The notes beneath the pieces were generated by a model. The model saw only the letters and a list, made by a program, of their open reading frames with translations. It was not told the origin of the DNA and searched no databases. Position numbers and translations under genes: made by a program. From Sulfuritalea sp. (GTDB lineage: Bacteria > Pseudomonadota > Gammaproteobacteria > Burkholderiales > Rhodocyclaceae), in contig JALNZB010000034.1 of assembly GCA_023229545.1 (NCBI GenBank), positions 1 through 36,751 on the forward strand: DNA of 36,751 nucleotides. Reading direction: 5' to 3'. Of this stretch, positions 24,122 through 31,359 are shown in pieces. Position 1 is the stretch's first letter. Each line of letters opens with the position of its first letter.

Positions 24122-24637
24122 ATGAAGACACGAATTTCGGCCCTGATGGATGGCGAACTCGAAGACCACGAGATTTCCGAGACCTTGCGCGCGTTGAAAC
24201 GCAGCCCGGAGTTGCGCAACGAATGGTGCGATTGCCAGTTGATCGGCGCTGCCTTGCGTGGCGAACGCGGACTCGATATCGATGTCGCTGCAAGAGTGAT
24301 GTCGGCGATTGATCTGGAGTCCACGGTGCTGGCACCGCAGCCGAGGCGCGTGATTGCGTGGCAGCGTCCCGCGTTGGCGCTGGCGGCATCGGCTGCCGGC
24401 ATTGCGGTGGTCGCCTGGCTGGTACTCGCGCCAGGCGGTACTGAAATGCCGACGGGAAGCGCTGGGCTGGCGGGTGCGAAGCAGGGTGCCGTGGTGGCGT
24501 CGGTGGTGGCAAATTCGCAGTCGACGCCGCGCTTGCAGGAGTATCTGGTGGCGCATCAGGCTTATGCGCCGGGCGGCGCCATGGTCGGCGGTGCGCGCAA
24601 CATCCGCACCGTGGCCGCATCGGGTGAGGGTCGCTGA
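24122..24637 (+). CDS. rseA: Anti-sigma-E factor RseA
   Basis: The protein has 171 residues. The N-terminal cytoplasmic part (MKTRISALMDGELEDHE..., with LRNEWCDCQLIGAALRGE) is the RseA sigma-binding domain. One membrane helix lies at about 83-103, and the rest is a short periplasmic tail. It binds RpoE at the inner membrane and is degraded stepwise on envelope stress (DegS, RseP, ClpXP in E. coli). It begins four bases after the rpoE stop, and its stop overlaps the rseB start (TGATG). Confidence 0.92.
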   Translation: MKTRISALMDGELEDHEISETLRALKRSPELRNEWCDCQLIGAALRGERGLDIDVAARVMSAIDLESTVLAPQPRRVIAWQRPALALAASAAGIAVVAWLVLAPGGTEMPTGSAGLAGAKQGAVVASVVANSQSTPRLQEYLVAHQAYAPGGAMVGGARNIRTVAASGEGR

Positions 24638-25620
24638 TGGCTGTGGTTCGCACCTCGCGGCGGGTATTGTTCGCCGTCCTGCTGGCGCCGACTCTGACAG
24701 CCTTTCTGGTACCTGCGCCGGCCTTGGCGGAGGACGGACTGGCCCTGCTGCAGCGCGTCGCACAGGGCTCGCGGCAACTGACCTACAGCGGCACTTTCGT
24801 TTATCGCAGTGGCGGCAAGGTGGATACCTCGCGCATTGCGCATTCGCTGAGCGACGGACTTGAAGTGGAGCGAATCGAAGCCCTCGACGGTAGTCCGCGC
24901 GAGGTGCTGCGCGCTGGCGGCGAAGTCAAATGTTTTTTCCCGGACGAAAAGCTCGTCATCATCGAGAACCGCTCAAGCCAGCGCGGATTTCCGGCTTTGC
25001 TGCCCGCCGGTTTGGGCAGCCTGCCCGAACACTATGCGATTCGCAGCAGAGGACAGGGGCGAGTCGCGGGTCTGAAGAGTCGCGCCGTGCTGCTGGAGCC
25101 GCGTGACGACTTGCGCTATGGCCACGAATTCTGGATGGACGCCGACAGTGGCTTGCTGCTGAAGGCGAATCTGGTCGGCGCGCATGGCGAGACCCTTGAG
25201 TCCTTTGTCTTCACCCAAGTCAAGATTGGCGGCCCGCTCGAACATGGGGCGCTGAAGCCGCGTTTCGACAGCGCGCGTGTGCGGGTGCAGCAGGTGCGGG
25301 CGACCGAGATGAAGCCGGACGACATAAGCTGGAGTTTTCGCGCGTTGCTGCCAGGCTTTCGCAAGGTGGCGACCATGAAGCGACAGACGGCCCCCGAGAA
25401 TCCCGAGAGCCTGCATGTGGTGTTTTCCGATGGACTGGCATCGATTTCGGTGTTTATCGAGCCGGGTGGTTCGACCGGCGCAACGGAGACCTTGTCCACC
25501 GCCGGCCCGGTCAGCGTGTATCGGCGTCAATTGGGGGAGCATCGGCTGGTGGTCATGGGTGAAGTACCGGCGCTGGCCGTCAGGCGTCTCGGCGATGGCA
25601 TCGAGCGGAAACGCAAATGA
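24637..25620 (+). CDS. rseB: Periplasmic sigma-E regulator RseB/MucB
   Basis: The protein has 327 residues with an N-terminal signal region ending near PAPALAEDG. The MucB/RseB pattern is clear: LALLQRVAQGSRQLTYSGTF, HSLSDGLEVERIEALDGSPR, and the C-terminal half with SLHVVFSDGLASISVFIEP and VSVYRRQLGEHRLVVMGEVP. It has a LolA-like lipid-sensing fold and protects RseA from DegS until lipopolysaccharide or other signals bind. It overlaps rseA at the start and rseC at the end. Confidence 0.94.
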   Translation: MAVVRTSRRVLFAVLLAPTLTAFLVPAPALAEDGLALLQRVAQGSRQLTYSGTFVYRSGGKVDTSRIAHSLSDGLEVERIEALDGSPREVLRAGGEVKCFFPDEKLVIIENRSSQRGFPALLPAGLGSLPEHYAIRSRGQGRVAGLKSRAVLLEPRDDLRYGHEFWMDADSGLLLKANLVGAHGETLESFVFTQVKIGGPLEHGALKPRFDSARVRVQQVRATEMKPDDISWSFRALLPGFRKVATMKRQTAPENPESLHVVFSDGLASISVFIEPGGSTGATETLSTAGPVSVYRRQLGEHRLVVMGEVPALAVRRLGDGIERKRK

Positions 25621-26063
25621 GCCAGTGTGATGCCGTTGTCGTGGAAGTTTCCGGCGCCGAGGTCTGCGTTGAAGTGCCCGGTCGCGCGCCGGCCTGCGGC
25701 AGTTGCAAGACCGTAGACGCTTGTCAGGGCGGTCTGCTCGGCCTGAGTGCCGGGCCTCGTCGCTACCGGCTGGAGAATCTGATCGAGGCGCAGGTGGGCG
25801 ACCGCGTCAGCCTGACCGTGGCCGAAGGCACGCTCTGGCGTGCCTCGCTGGTTTCCTATGTGCTGCCCGTTTTGCTGGCCATCGCCGGCGCGGTCATCGG
25901 ACAGTTCGCCGCTGGTGATGCGTGGGCGGTGATCGGAACGCTGACCGGGCTGGGCTGCGGTCTGGCCTTGCTGCGCCTCAGTGAGATTCGCGCGCGGCGC
26001 GGAGCTAGCCTGTTTTCGTTGCAAGTTCAAACCAAGGAAGAACGTTTCAAGGAGCAATCATGA
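25617..26063 (+). CDS. rseC: RseC/MucC family membrane protein
   Basis: The protein has 148 residues. A cysteine cluster in the N-terminal part (C4, C17, C27-x2-C30, C36 in ACGSCKTVDACQGG) is followed by two membrane helices (about 82-100 and 103-122). This matches RseC, linked to sigma-E control and to reducing the SoxR iron-sulfur cluster in E. coli. ATGA overlaps join it to rseB and to the protease gene, so translation is coupled. Confidence 0.92.
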   Translation: MSQCDAVVVEVSGAEVCVEVPGRAPACGSCKTVDACQGGLLGLSAGPRRYRLENLIEAQVGDRVSLTVAEGTLWRASLVSYVLPVLLAIAGAVIGQFAAGDAWAVIGTLTGLGCGLALLRLSEIRARRGASLFSLQVQTKEERFKEQS

Positions 26064-27499
26064 AGAAATTTATCCTCTCTCTCGTATTGGTTTTTTCCTC
26101 GCTTTTTTCGCTTCAAATACAAGCAGGCGAGTTGCCTGACTTTACCGATCTGGTCGAAAAGCAGGGCGCGACGGTGGTGAATATCAGTACCACCCAGGTT
26201 ATCAAGGGCCATCGCGGCGGACATCAGTTCCAGTTCGATGGTGACGAATCGATGCAGGAGTTGCTGCGCCGCTTCTTTCCCGGCCAGATACCGGGTGTTC
26301 CTGGTGCGCCAGGCGTACCGCAGGAATTCAAGAGCCGCTCGCTGGGTTCCGGCTTCATCATCAGCGCCGACGGCCATATTTTGACCAATGCCCATGTGGT
26401 TGATGGCGCCGACGAGGTGCTGGTCAAGCTCACCGACAAGCGCGAGTTCAAGGCCAAGGTGCTGGGCGCCGACAAGCGTACCGATGTCGCGCTGATCAAG
26501 ATCGAAGCCAGCAATTTGCCGGTGGCGAAGCTGGGCGACTCGGTCAAGCTCAAGGTCGGCGAATGGGTGGTGGCCATCGGCTCGCCCTTCGGTTTCGAGA
26601 ATTCGGTGACCGCCGGCATCGTCAGCGCCAAAGGGCGTTCCCTGGCGCATGAGAATTTCGTACCCTTTATCCAGACCGATGTGGCCATCAATCCGGGTAA
26701 CTCGGGCGGGCCGCTGTTCAACATGAAAGGCGAAGTGATTGGCATCAATTCGCAGATCTATTCGCGTTCCGGCGGTTCCATCGGCGTGTCGTTCGCGATC
26801 CCCATCGACCTGGCGATGGAGGTTCAGGGCCAGTTGAAGGCCAGGGGCAAGGTCAGTCGCGGTCGTCTCGGCATCGGCATTCAGGAAGTGAGCAAGGATC
26901 TGGCGGAGTCGTTCAATCTGGGCAAAGCGCGGGGCGCGCTGGTGGCCTCGGTCGAGAAGGGTTCGGCGGCCGACAAGGCCGGTATCGAAGTCGGCGACAT
27001 CATTCTCAAGTTCGATGGCAAGGCAGTGGCCGAATCCGGCGATTTGCCGCGCATGGTGGGATCGACCCGGCCCGGCGGCAAAGTCACCGTTCAACTTTGG
27101 CGCAAGGGTGTTGGCCGCGATCTGACTGTGACCGTCGGCGAGATAGCGGACGACGAAGGCGGTAAGCGCAACGCCAGTCGCGGCGGCAAATCCACCGAGC
27201 CCACGGCCAACCGGCTCGGTCTGGTGCTGGCGGCGCCGACAGCGGAGCAGCGGCGGGCGCTGGGCATCCAGCATGGCTTGATCGTCGAAGAAGTCAGGAA
27301 CGGCGGCACGCGCACCGACTTGCGATCCGGCGACATCATCCTGTCGCTGATCGTCAAGGGCAGCCAGACGGACATCAAGTCGATGTCGCAGTTCAACGAT
27401 CTGCTGCAAGGCGTCGATAAGAGCGCGACGATTACGCTGCTGGTGCGGCGCGGCAATGCGCAGACGTTCATCACCATCAAGGGCGTATCCGATAAATAG
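26060..27499 (+). CDS. mucD: Periplasmic Do-type serine protease (DegP/MucD)
   Basis: The protein has 479 residues and a signal peptide (about 1-22, ending QA before GELPDF). The triad is His112 (TNAHVV), Asp142 (RTDVALIKI) and Ser215 (NPGNSGGPLF). Two PDZ domains follow, near 275-365 and 385-475 (GRLGIGIQEVS starts the first; RNGGTRTDLRSGDII lies in the second). It degrades and chaperones misfolded envelope proteins. Its place as the last gene of the rpoE operon is that of MucD. The large minus-strand frame across it is a shadow. Confidence 0.95.
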   Translation: MKKFILSLVLVFSSLFSLQIQAGELPDFTDLVEKQGATVVNISTTQVIKGHRGGHQFQFDGDESMQELLRRFFPGQIPGVPGAPGVPQEFKSRSLGSGFIISADGHILTNAHVVDGADEVLVKLTDKREFKAKVLGADKRTDVALIKIEASNLPVAKLGDSVKLKVGEWVVAIGSPFGFENSVTAGIVSAKGRSLAHENFVPFIQTDVAINPGNSGGPLFNMKGEVIGINSQIYSRSGGSIGVSFAIPIDLAMEVQGQLKARGKVSRGRLGIGIQEVSKDLAESFNLGKARGALVASVEKGSAADKAGIEVGDIILKFDGKAVAESGDLPRMVGSTRPGGKVTVQLWRKGVGRDLTVTVGEIADDEGGKRNASRGGKSTEPTANRLGLVLAAPTAEQRRALGIQHGLIVEEVRNGGTRTDLRSGDIILSLIVKGSQTDIKSMSQFNDLLQGVDKSATITLLVRRGNAQTFITIKGVSDK

Positions 27500-27518
27500 G
27501 CGTCCGGAGAGTCGGTCG

Positions 27519-27773
27519 TTGCTGCGGTTGCGGCTGTTCAGCCGCAACTACTGTCATCTGTGCCACGACATGCTCGCCGCGCTGGAAGCCCTGCGCGGCG
27601 AGCCCGGCGTGCCGAACTTCGATATTGACGTGGTGGACGTCGATGCCGATCCGGTGCTGGAAGCCAAATACGACGAACGGGTGCCGGTGCTGGTCGATGG
27701 CGAAGACTGCGAACTCTGCCATTACTTCCTGGATGTGGCGAAGGTGCGAGAGTATTTGAACGCCTTTCGCTAA
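27519..27773 (+). CDS. Glutaredoxin-like protein (DUF836 type)
   Basis: The protein has 84 residues from the TTG start, chosen because GGAGAG lies eight bases upstream; a downstream TTG at 27528 is possible. It has a thioredoxin fold with CHLC at 12-15, VPVLVDG with the cis-Pro at 56, and a second CxxC (CELC, 64-67) that many relatives lack. It should be a small cytoplasmic thiol-disulfide protein. Genes of this kind usually lie between mucD and lepA in betaproteobacteria. Here ~1.8 kb separates it from lepA, and a degraded copy of its last 14 codons stands beside lepA. Confidence 0.85.
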   Translation: MLRLRLFSRNYCHLCHDMLAALEALRGEPGVPNFDIDVVDVDADPVLEAKYDERVPVLVDGEDCELCHYFLDVAKVREYLNAFR

Positions 27774-28160
27774 GCGTCGTAATTCGCCGTGTCGCCAGCG
27801 CCGACTTTCACCCGTCCGATGTCGCCAATCCCGCCACGCGACGGCACAGAGGCGCCGGCGTGTGGATATCGATGAGTCGCGATGCAGTAGTCTGGATGAT
27901 CCAAAGCGGCCAGTGGTCAACGAGTGCTGGCGGCCATGAGCGGCCCTACGGGATTGCACCAGAAAGCGGCGACCCGTACCCGTGAGCGGTAATCCACAGA
28001 ACTATCCACAGGCGCCTGGCATATTGGAGTTATCATACTGACAGCAGGAAATCTAAGCCATTGACAATAATGCACTTTGCACAGGATTCTCGGCGTCATC
28101 AATATCATCTGTTATACGGACCCCAGCGTCCGTGTAAACACTGTTAGAGCCCAAAGCACA
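27774..28160. other. Non-coding stretch before the cassette-like gene
   Basis: I find no convincing gene in these 387 bases. Two DnaA-box-like 9-mers lie 12 bases apart (TAATCCACA at 27990 and CTATCCACA at 28002, each one base off the consensus). A perfect -35 hexamer TTGACA is at 28061-28066, but no good -10 follows at the right distance. ACGGAC and GTCCGT (around 28116-28133) form a short hairpin just before GTTAGAG at 28143. Confidence 0.4.
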
Positions 28161-29108
28161 ATGACGCTCGATTTTTCAATACTAAATCCTTCTCTTGCGA
28201 AGGTTTCCGTCGCTATTGCAGAGTCGAGAAAGCACGTGCAAGCCGCGCTACCCGAGTTGCTATTTCACTACACAAATTCGAGCGGAATGCGCGGCATTCT
28301 TGAGTCGTCTCGTCTGTGGGCAACGCACTATCGATTTTTGAATGACGCATCAGAAGTCGCCTACGGAATGACACTGTTTGAGTCGATAGCGCAGGCTCGC
28401 CTTACGAAGGCGGAAAACGATGTAGTCGCAGAATTCCTTGGACGAACCCTACGCACGGCAAATGCATTCGATGGAATGTTCGATTGCTATATTGCGTGCT
28501 TCTGCGAGCGAGACGATCTGCTGAATCAATGGCGCGTATACGCTGGCTCTGGTGGCGGTTACGCCCTTGGCTTGAAGGCCAAAGAGATTGGTCGTCGTTG
28601 GGGGCCACTGGATACGACCCAGGACTTCGTTCTTCGGAAAGTTGTCTATAACGTAGAACTTCAGAAGAATCTCATAGCTGAGGTACTGAATCTCACGGCA
28701 CTTGTTCTGAGTGAGGCAACACAGGCTGTTTCGGTAGCGGATGCGAATAGCCTTATCGCCCGATGCTGTCAATTTGTTCGAACCGAAGTCGCTGACTACC
28801 TCTTTTGCTTCAAGCATCCGGCATTTGCAGTCGAGGAAGAATGGCGGTTATGTCACATCGTTTCGCCCGGCGAGGAAGAGCAAGTTCTCTTCCGGGATGG
28901 TCCCTACGGCCTTACCCCTTATGTTTGCCTCGATCCAAGTCCGATGGCCGGTGCACACCACAACAAGTTGCCTTTAGCCAGAATTACTCACGGACCCGTT
29001 CCAGACCCTTCGAATGTTCGATTCGCCATTGACAAGCTCCTTCGAGCAAAAGGGTACGCATTTGTTGGAGTTGCGGGTTCTGTATTGCCGTTGCGAGTTG
29101 GGCTCTAA
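28161..29108 (+). CDS. DUF2971-like protein of unknown function
   Basis: The protein has 315 residues from the ATG at MTLDFSILNPS; an upstream TTG would add 28 residues but would start outside the putative cassette. It resembles DUF2971: LLFHYTNSSGMRGILES, LWATHYRFLNDASEVAYG, IACFCERDDLLNQWRVY, GGYALGL, and FAVEEEWRLCHIV. It has no signal peptide or membrane helix, so it is probably cytoplasmic. The biochemical activity is unknown; relatives are scattered in accessory regions. Base composition and codon use are more AT-rich than in the flanking core genes, consistent with recent transfer. There is no ribosome binding site of note, as is common in cassette genes. Confidence 0.75.
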   Translation: MTLDFSILNPSLAKVSVAIAESRKHVQAALPELLFHYTNSSGMRGILESSRLWATHYRFLNDASEVAYGMTLFESIAQARLTKAENDVVAEFLGRTLRTANAFDGMFDCYIACFCERDDLLNQWRVYAGSGGGYALGLKAKEIGRRWGPLDTTQDFVLRKVVYNVELQKNLIAEVLNLTALVLSEATQAVSVADANSLIARCCQFVRTEVADYLFCFKHPAFAVEEEWRLCHIVSPGEEEQVLFRDGPYGLTPYVCLDPSPMAGAHHNKLPLARITHGPVPDPSNVRFAIDKLLRAKGYAFVGVAGSVLPLRVGL

Positions 29109-29174
29109 CCGGCCCATCGAGCCGGACCTTCGCAAGCGGGCTTCGCACGCCTGCTCGGTCGCTCATGGGCGACG
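29103..29174 (+). repeat. attC-like recombination site
   Basis: The site starts with CTCTAAC, which contains the stop codon, and ends with G before TT. Between them GCCCAT-C-GAGC-CG-GACC (29112-29128) pairs with GGTC-GCTC-ATGGGC (29157-29170). This leaves C and CG bulged on one arm only, like the extrahelical bases of attC sites. The loop contains a smaller hairpin (GCGGGC with GCCTGC). The spacers next to the outer boxes are not of the usual 5-6 bases, so this is attC-like and not canonical. Confidence 0.5.
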
Positions 29175-29450
29175 TTCCTGAGCGTCGGCTTTCTCTACCC
29201 GTCGAGGTCAGCTAAGGGCACAACTGAGGCATTCGCCAAATAGACTACGCATCCCGCTCGGGCCGGTGAGGCGCTCTGCGTAGCGAAGTAAAGGAGGAGG
29301 CGGCGGTCGCAGGCCGGCGTCGGGGGACATGAGCGGAGCAGAGCGCCTCGCCGGCCCGAGCGGGCACCCACCGCAGCACGACGGGTGAAGTTCACCTTGC
29401 CGCAGCCAAAGGGGTCGAGCCCTGGCTGGCGACCGACACTTGCAATCGCG
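29175..29450. other. Non-coding accessory stretch before the grx remnant
   Basis: I see no gene in these 276 bases. The only clear structure is the large inverted repeat at 29253-29364. The GC content rises back to that of the core genome here. Confidence 0.4.
29253..29364. repeat. 27-bp near-perfect inverted repeat with 58-base loop
   Basis: Arms 29253-29279 and 29338-29364 are complementary at 26 of 27 positions (CCCGCTCGGGCCGG... with ...CCGGCCCGAGCGGG). No T-run follows either arm. No core sites like those of attC lie outside the arms. It could be a cruciform, a structured RNA, a remnant with inverted ends of a small element, or a transcription block. Confidence 0.8.
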
Positions 29451-29495
29451 CTCGATGCGGCGAAAGTGCGTGAGTATTTGGGTGCTTTAGGCTAA
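29451..29495 (+). pseudogene. Remnant of a glutaredoxin gene 3' end
   Basis: The frame reads LDAAKVREYLGALG and a stop, against LDVAKVREYLNAFR and a stop at the end of the intact gene at 27519-27773. About 35 of 45 bases agree. Upstream of it the similarity stops. It lies just before lepA, where the intact gene would be expected to end, so it is probably the resident copy's tail left after an insertion or replacement. Confidence 0.7.
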
Positions 29496-29498
29496 AAT
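29493..29498 (+). promoter_or_regulatory. Candidate -10 element upstream of lepA
   Basis: TAAAAT overlaps the stop codon of the grx remnant, 68 bases before lepA. The -35 region (GTGAGT, 17 bases upstream) is poor. If used, its transcript would start before the terminator-like hairpin at 29522-29556. Confidence 0.3.
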
Positions 29499-29521
29499 CC
29501 GCCCCTTGCTTTTCGGCCTCC

Positions 29522-29556
29522 AGGGTGCTCAAGGTTTTGAATGAGCGCCTTTTTTT
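29522..29556 (+). terminator. Terminator-like hairpin directly upstream of lepA
   Basis: A stem of 8-10 bp (GGTGCTCA with TGAGCGCC, one G-U pair) and 10-base loop are followed by seven T residues ending nine bases before the lepA ATG. It can end transcripts from upstream. Because no room for a promoter remains between it and lepA, it may act as an attenuator. Confidence 0.7.
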
Positions 29557-29565
29557 ATTGCCCCC

Positions 29566-31359
29566 ATGGATCACATCCGCAACTTTTCCATCATCGCCCA
29601 TATCGACCACGGTAAATCCACCCTGGCTGATCGCATCATCCATCGTTGCGGCGGCTTGTCCGACCGCGAAATGGAAGCGCAGGTGCTTGACTCGATGGAT
29701 ATCGAGCGCGAGCGCGGCATCACCATCAAGGCGCAGACGGCGGCGCTCAGTTACAAGGCGCGTGACGGCCAAACCTATAACCTGAACCTGATCGACACGC
29801 CGGGGCATGTGGATTTTTCCTATGAGGTGAGCCGTTCGCTGTCCGCCTGCGAAGGCGCACTGTTGGTGGTCGATGCCTCGCAGGGCGTCGAGGCGCAGAC
29901 CGTGGCGAATTGCTACACGGCCATCGAACTCGGTGTCGACGTGGTGCCGGTGCTGAACAAGATCGACCTGCCGGCGGCCGACCCCGACAATGCCCGCCAG
30001 GAAATCGAGGATGTCATCGGCATCGATGCGACGGATGCGATTCTTTGCTCGGCGAAGACGGGTCTCGGCGTGGATGACGTGCTGGAAGCCGTGATTGCCC
30101 GCATCCCGCCGCCCAAGGGCGATCCGGCGGCGCCGCTGAAGGCGCTGATTATCGACTCGTGGTTCGACAACTACGTCGGCGTGGTGATGCTGGTGCGTGT
30201 CGTCGACGGCGTGGTTCGTGCCAAGGACAAGATACTGCTGATGGCGGAAGGTTCGCAGCATCTGTGCGAACAGGTCGGCGTGTTTACGCCCAAGTCGTTG
30301 ACGCGCCCCGAATTGAGAGCCGGCGAAGTCGGCTTCATCATTTCCGGCATCAAGGAACTCGATGCCGCCAAGGTAGGCGACACGGTGACCACCGCCGATC
30401 GCCGCGCCACCCGACCGCTGCCCGGCTTCAAGGAAATCAAGTCGCAGGTCTTCGCCGGCCTGTATCCGGTGGAGTCCAATCAATACGACAGCCTGCGCGA
30501 CTCGCTGGAGAAGCTCAAGCTCAACGACGCCTCGCTGCACTACGAGCCGGAAGTCTCGCAGGCTCTGGGCTTCGGCTTCCGCTGCGGCTTCCTTGGCCTC
30601 TTGCACATGGAGATCGTGCAGGAGCGCCTGGAGCGCGAATTCGACCAGGACCTCATCACCACCGCGCCGACCGTGGTGTATGAGGTGCTGATGCGCGACG
30701 GCACTACGATCCAGGTGGAAAATCCGGCCAAGCTGCCGGAAGTGCAGAAGATGGAAGAAATTCGCGAGCCCATCATCACCACCAAGATATTCGTGCCGCA
30801 GGAATACCTCGGCGCGGTCATCACGCTATGCGAAAGCAAACGCGGCTCGCAGGTGAACATGGCCTATCACGGGCGCCAGGTGCAGCTCACCTATGACATG
30901 CCGATGGCCGAAGTGGTGATGGATTTCTTCGACAAGCTCAAATCCGTTTCGCGCGGCTATGCCTCGCTCGACTACGACTTCAAGGAGTACCGCGCGGCCG
31001 ACGTGGTCAAGCTGGACGTATTGATCAACGGCGACAAGGTGGACGCCCTGTCGCTGATCGTGCATCGCGCCAACGCGCCCTATCGCGGCCGCGAACTGGC
31101 GGCCAAGATGCGCGAGCTGATTCCGCGCCAGATGTACGACGTTGCCATCCAGGCGGCGATCGGTTCGACCATTGTCGCCCGCGAGAACGTCAAGGCCATG
31201 CGCAAGGACGTGCTGGCCAAGTGTTACGGCGGCGACATCACGCGCAAGAAGAAGCTGCTGGAGAAGCAAAAGGCCGGCAAGAAGCGCATGAAGCAGGTCG
31301 GCAGCGTCGAAATTCCCCAGGAGGCTTTCCTGGCAGTACTGCGTGTGGGTGACAAATGA
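29566..31359 (+). CDS. lepA: Elongation factor 4 (LepA)
   Basis: The protein has 597 residues, the usual length. MDHIRNFSIIAHIDHGKSTL carries the P-loop; DTPGHVDF and NKIDLP are the further GTPase motifs. The LepA-specific C-terminal domain is present (CYGGDITRKKKLLEKQKAGK near the end). It is a ribosome-bound GTPase thought to act in back-translocation or initiation. No Shine-Dalgarno sequence precedes the ATG; the leader is T-rich and C-rich and belongs to the terminator-like hairpin. The stop overlaps the lepB start (ATGA). Confidence 0.97.
   Translation: MDHIRNFSIIAHIDHGKSTLADRIIHRCGGLSDREMEAQVLDSMDIERERGITIKAQTAALSYKARDGQTYNLNLIDTPGHVDFSYEVSRSLSACEGALLVVDASQGVEAQTVANCYTAIELGVDVVPVLNKIDLPAADPDNARQEIEDVIGIDATDAILCSAKTGLGVDDVLEAVIARIPPPKGDPAAPLKALIIDSWFDNYVGVVMLVRVVDGVVRAKDKILLMAEGSQHLCEQVGVFTPKSLTRPELRAGEVGFIISGIKELDAAKVGDTVTTADRRATRPLPGFKEIKSQVFAGLYPVESNQYDSLRDSLEKLKLNDASLHYEPEVSQALGFGFRCGFLGLLHMEIVQERLEREFDQDLITTAPTVVYEVLMRDGTTIQVENPAKLPEVQKMEEIREPIITTKIFVPQEYLGAVITLCESKRGSQVNMAYHGRQVQLTYDMPMAEVVMDFFDKLKSVSRGYASLDYDFKEYRAADVVKLDVLINGDKVDALSLIVHRANAPYRGRELAAKMRELIPRQMYDVAIQAAIGSTIVARENVKAMRKDVLAKCYGGDITRKKKLLEKQKAGKKRMKQVGSVEIPQEAFLAVLRVGDK

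Larger units (their letters stand above)
28144..29174 (+). mobile_element. Putative solitary integron gene cassette
   Basis: The left boundary is G/TTAGAG (28143-28149), 11 bases before the ATG. The exact complement CTCTAAC (29103-29109) covers the stop codon, and an attC-like hairpin ending in G/TT (29174-29176) follows. One gene in one direction, almost no leader, a recombination site directly after the stop and the complementary core 7-mers are what integron cassettes show. No integrase gene or attI is in the window. The last base of the core site is G instead of a pyrimidine, and the right flank TTCCTG does not continue a standard core, so it may have been placed in a secondary site. The GC content is visibly lower than in the neighbours. 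Confidence 0.55.

Noticed and set aside
26027..27547. Minus-strand open frame of 506 codons across mucD
   Set aside because: It is the exact antisense of an unmistakable DegP-type protease. The composition is that of a shadow frame.
27917..28108. Short minus-strand frame of 63 codons before the DUF2971 gene
   Set aside because: No ribosome binding site, no family resemblance, and it crosses the cassette boundary region only by chance.
27774..28143. An integron attI site or integrase gene upstream of the cassette
   Set aside because: No tyrosine recombinase motifs are found in any frame, and the region is too short for intI; only the GTTAGAG core is supported.
29253..29364. The 27-bp inverted repeat as an attC site or as the hairpin of a diversity-generating retroelement
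   Set aside because: No RYYYAAC/GTTRRRY core boxes flank the arms, and there is no reverse transcriptase, template repeat or variable gene in the window.
29392..30606. Minus-strand open frame of 404 codons across lepA
   Set aside because: It is antisense to the conserved GTPase domain of lepA, with no start signal or family match.
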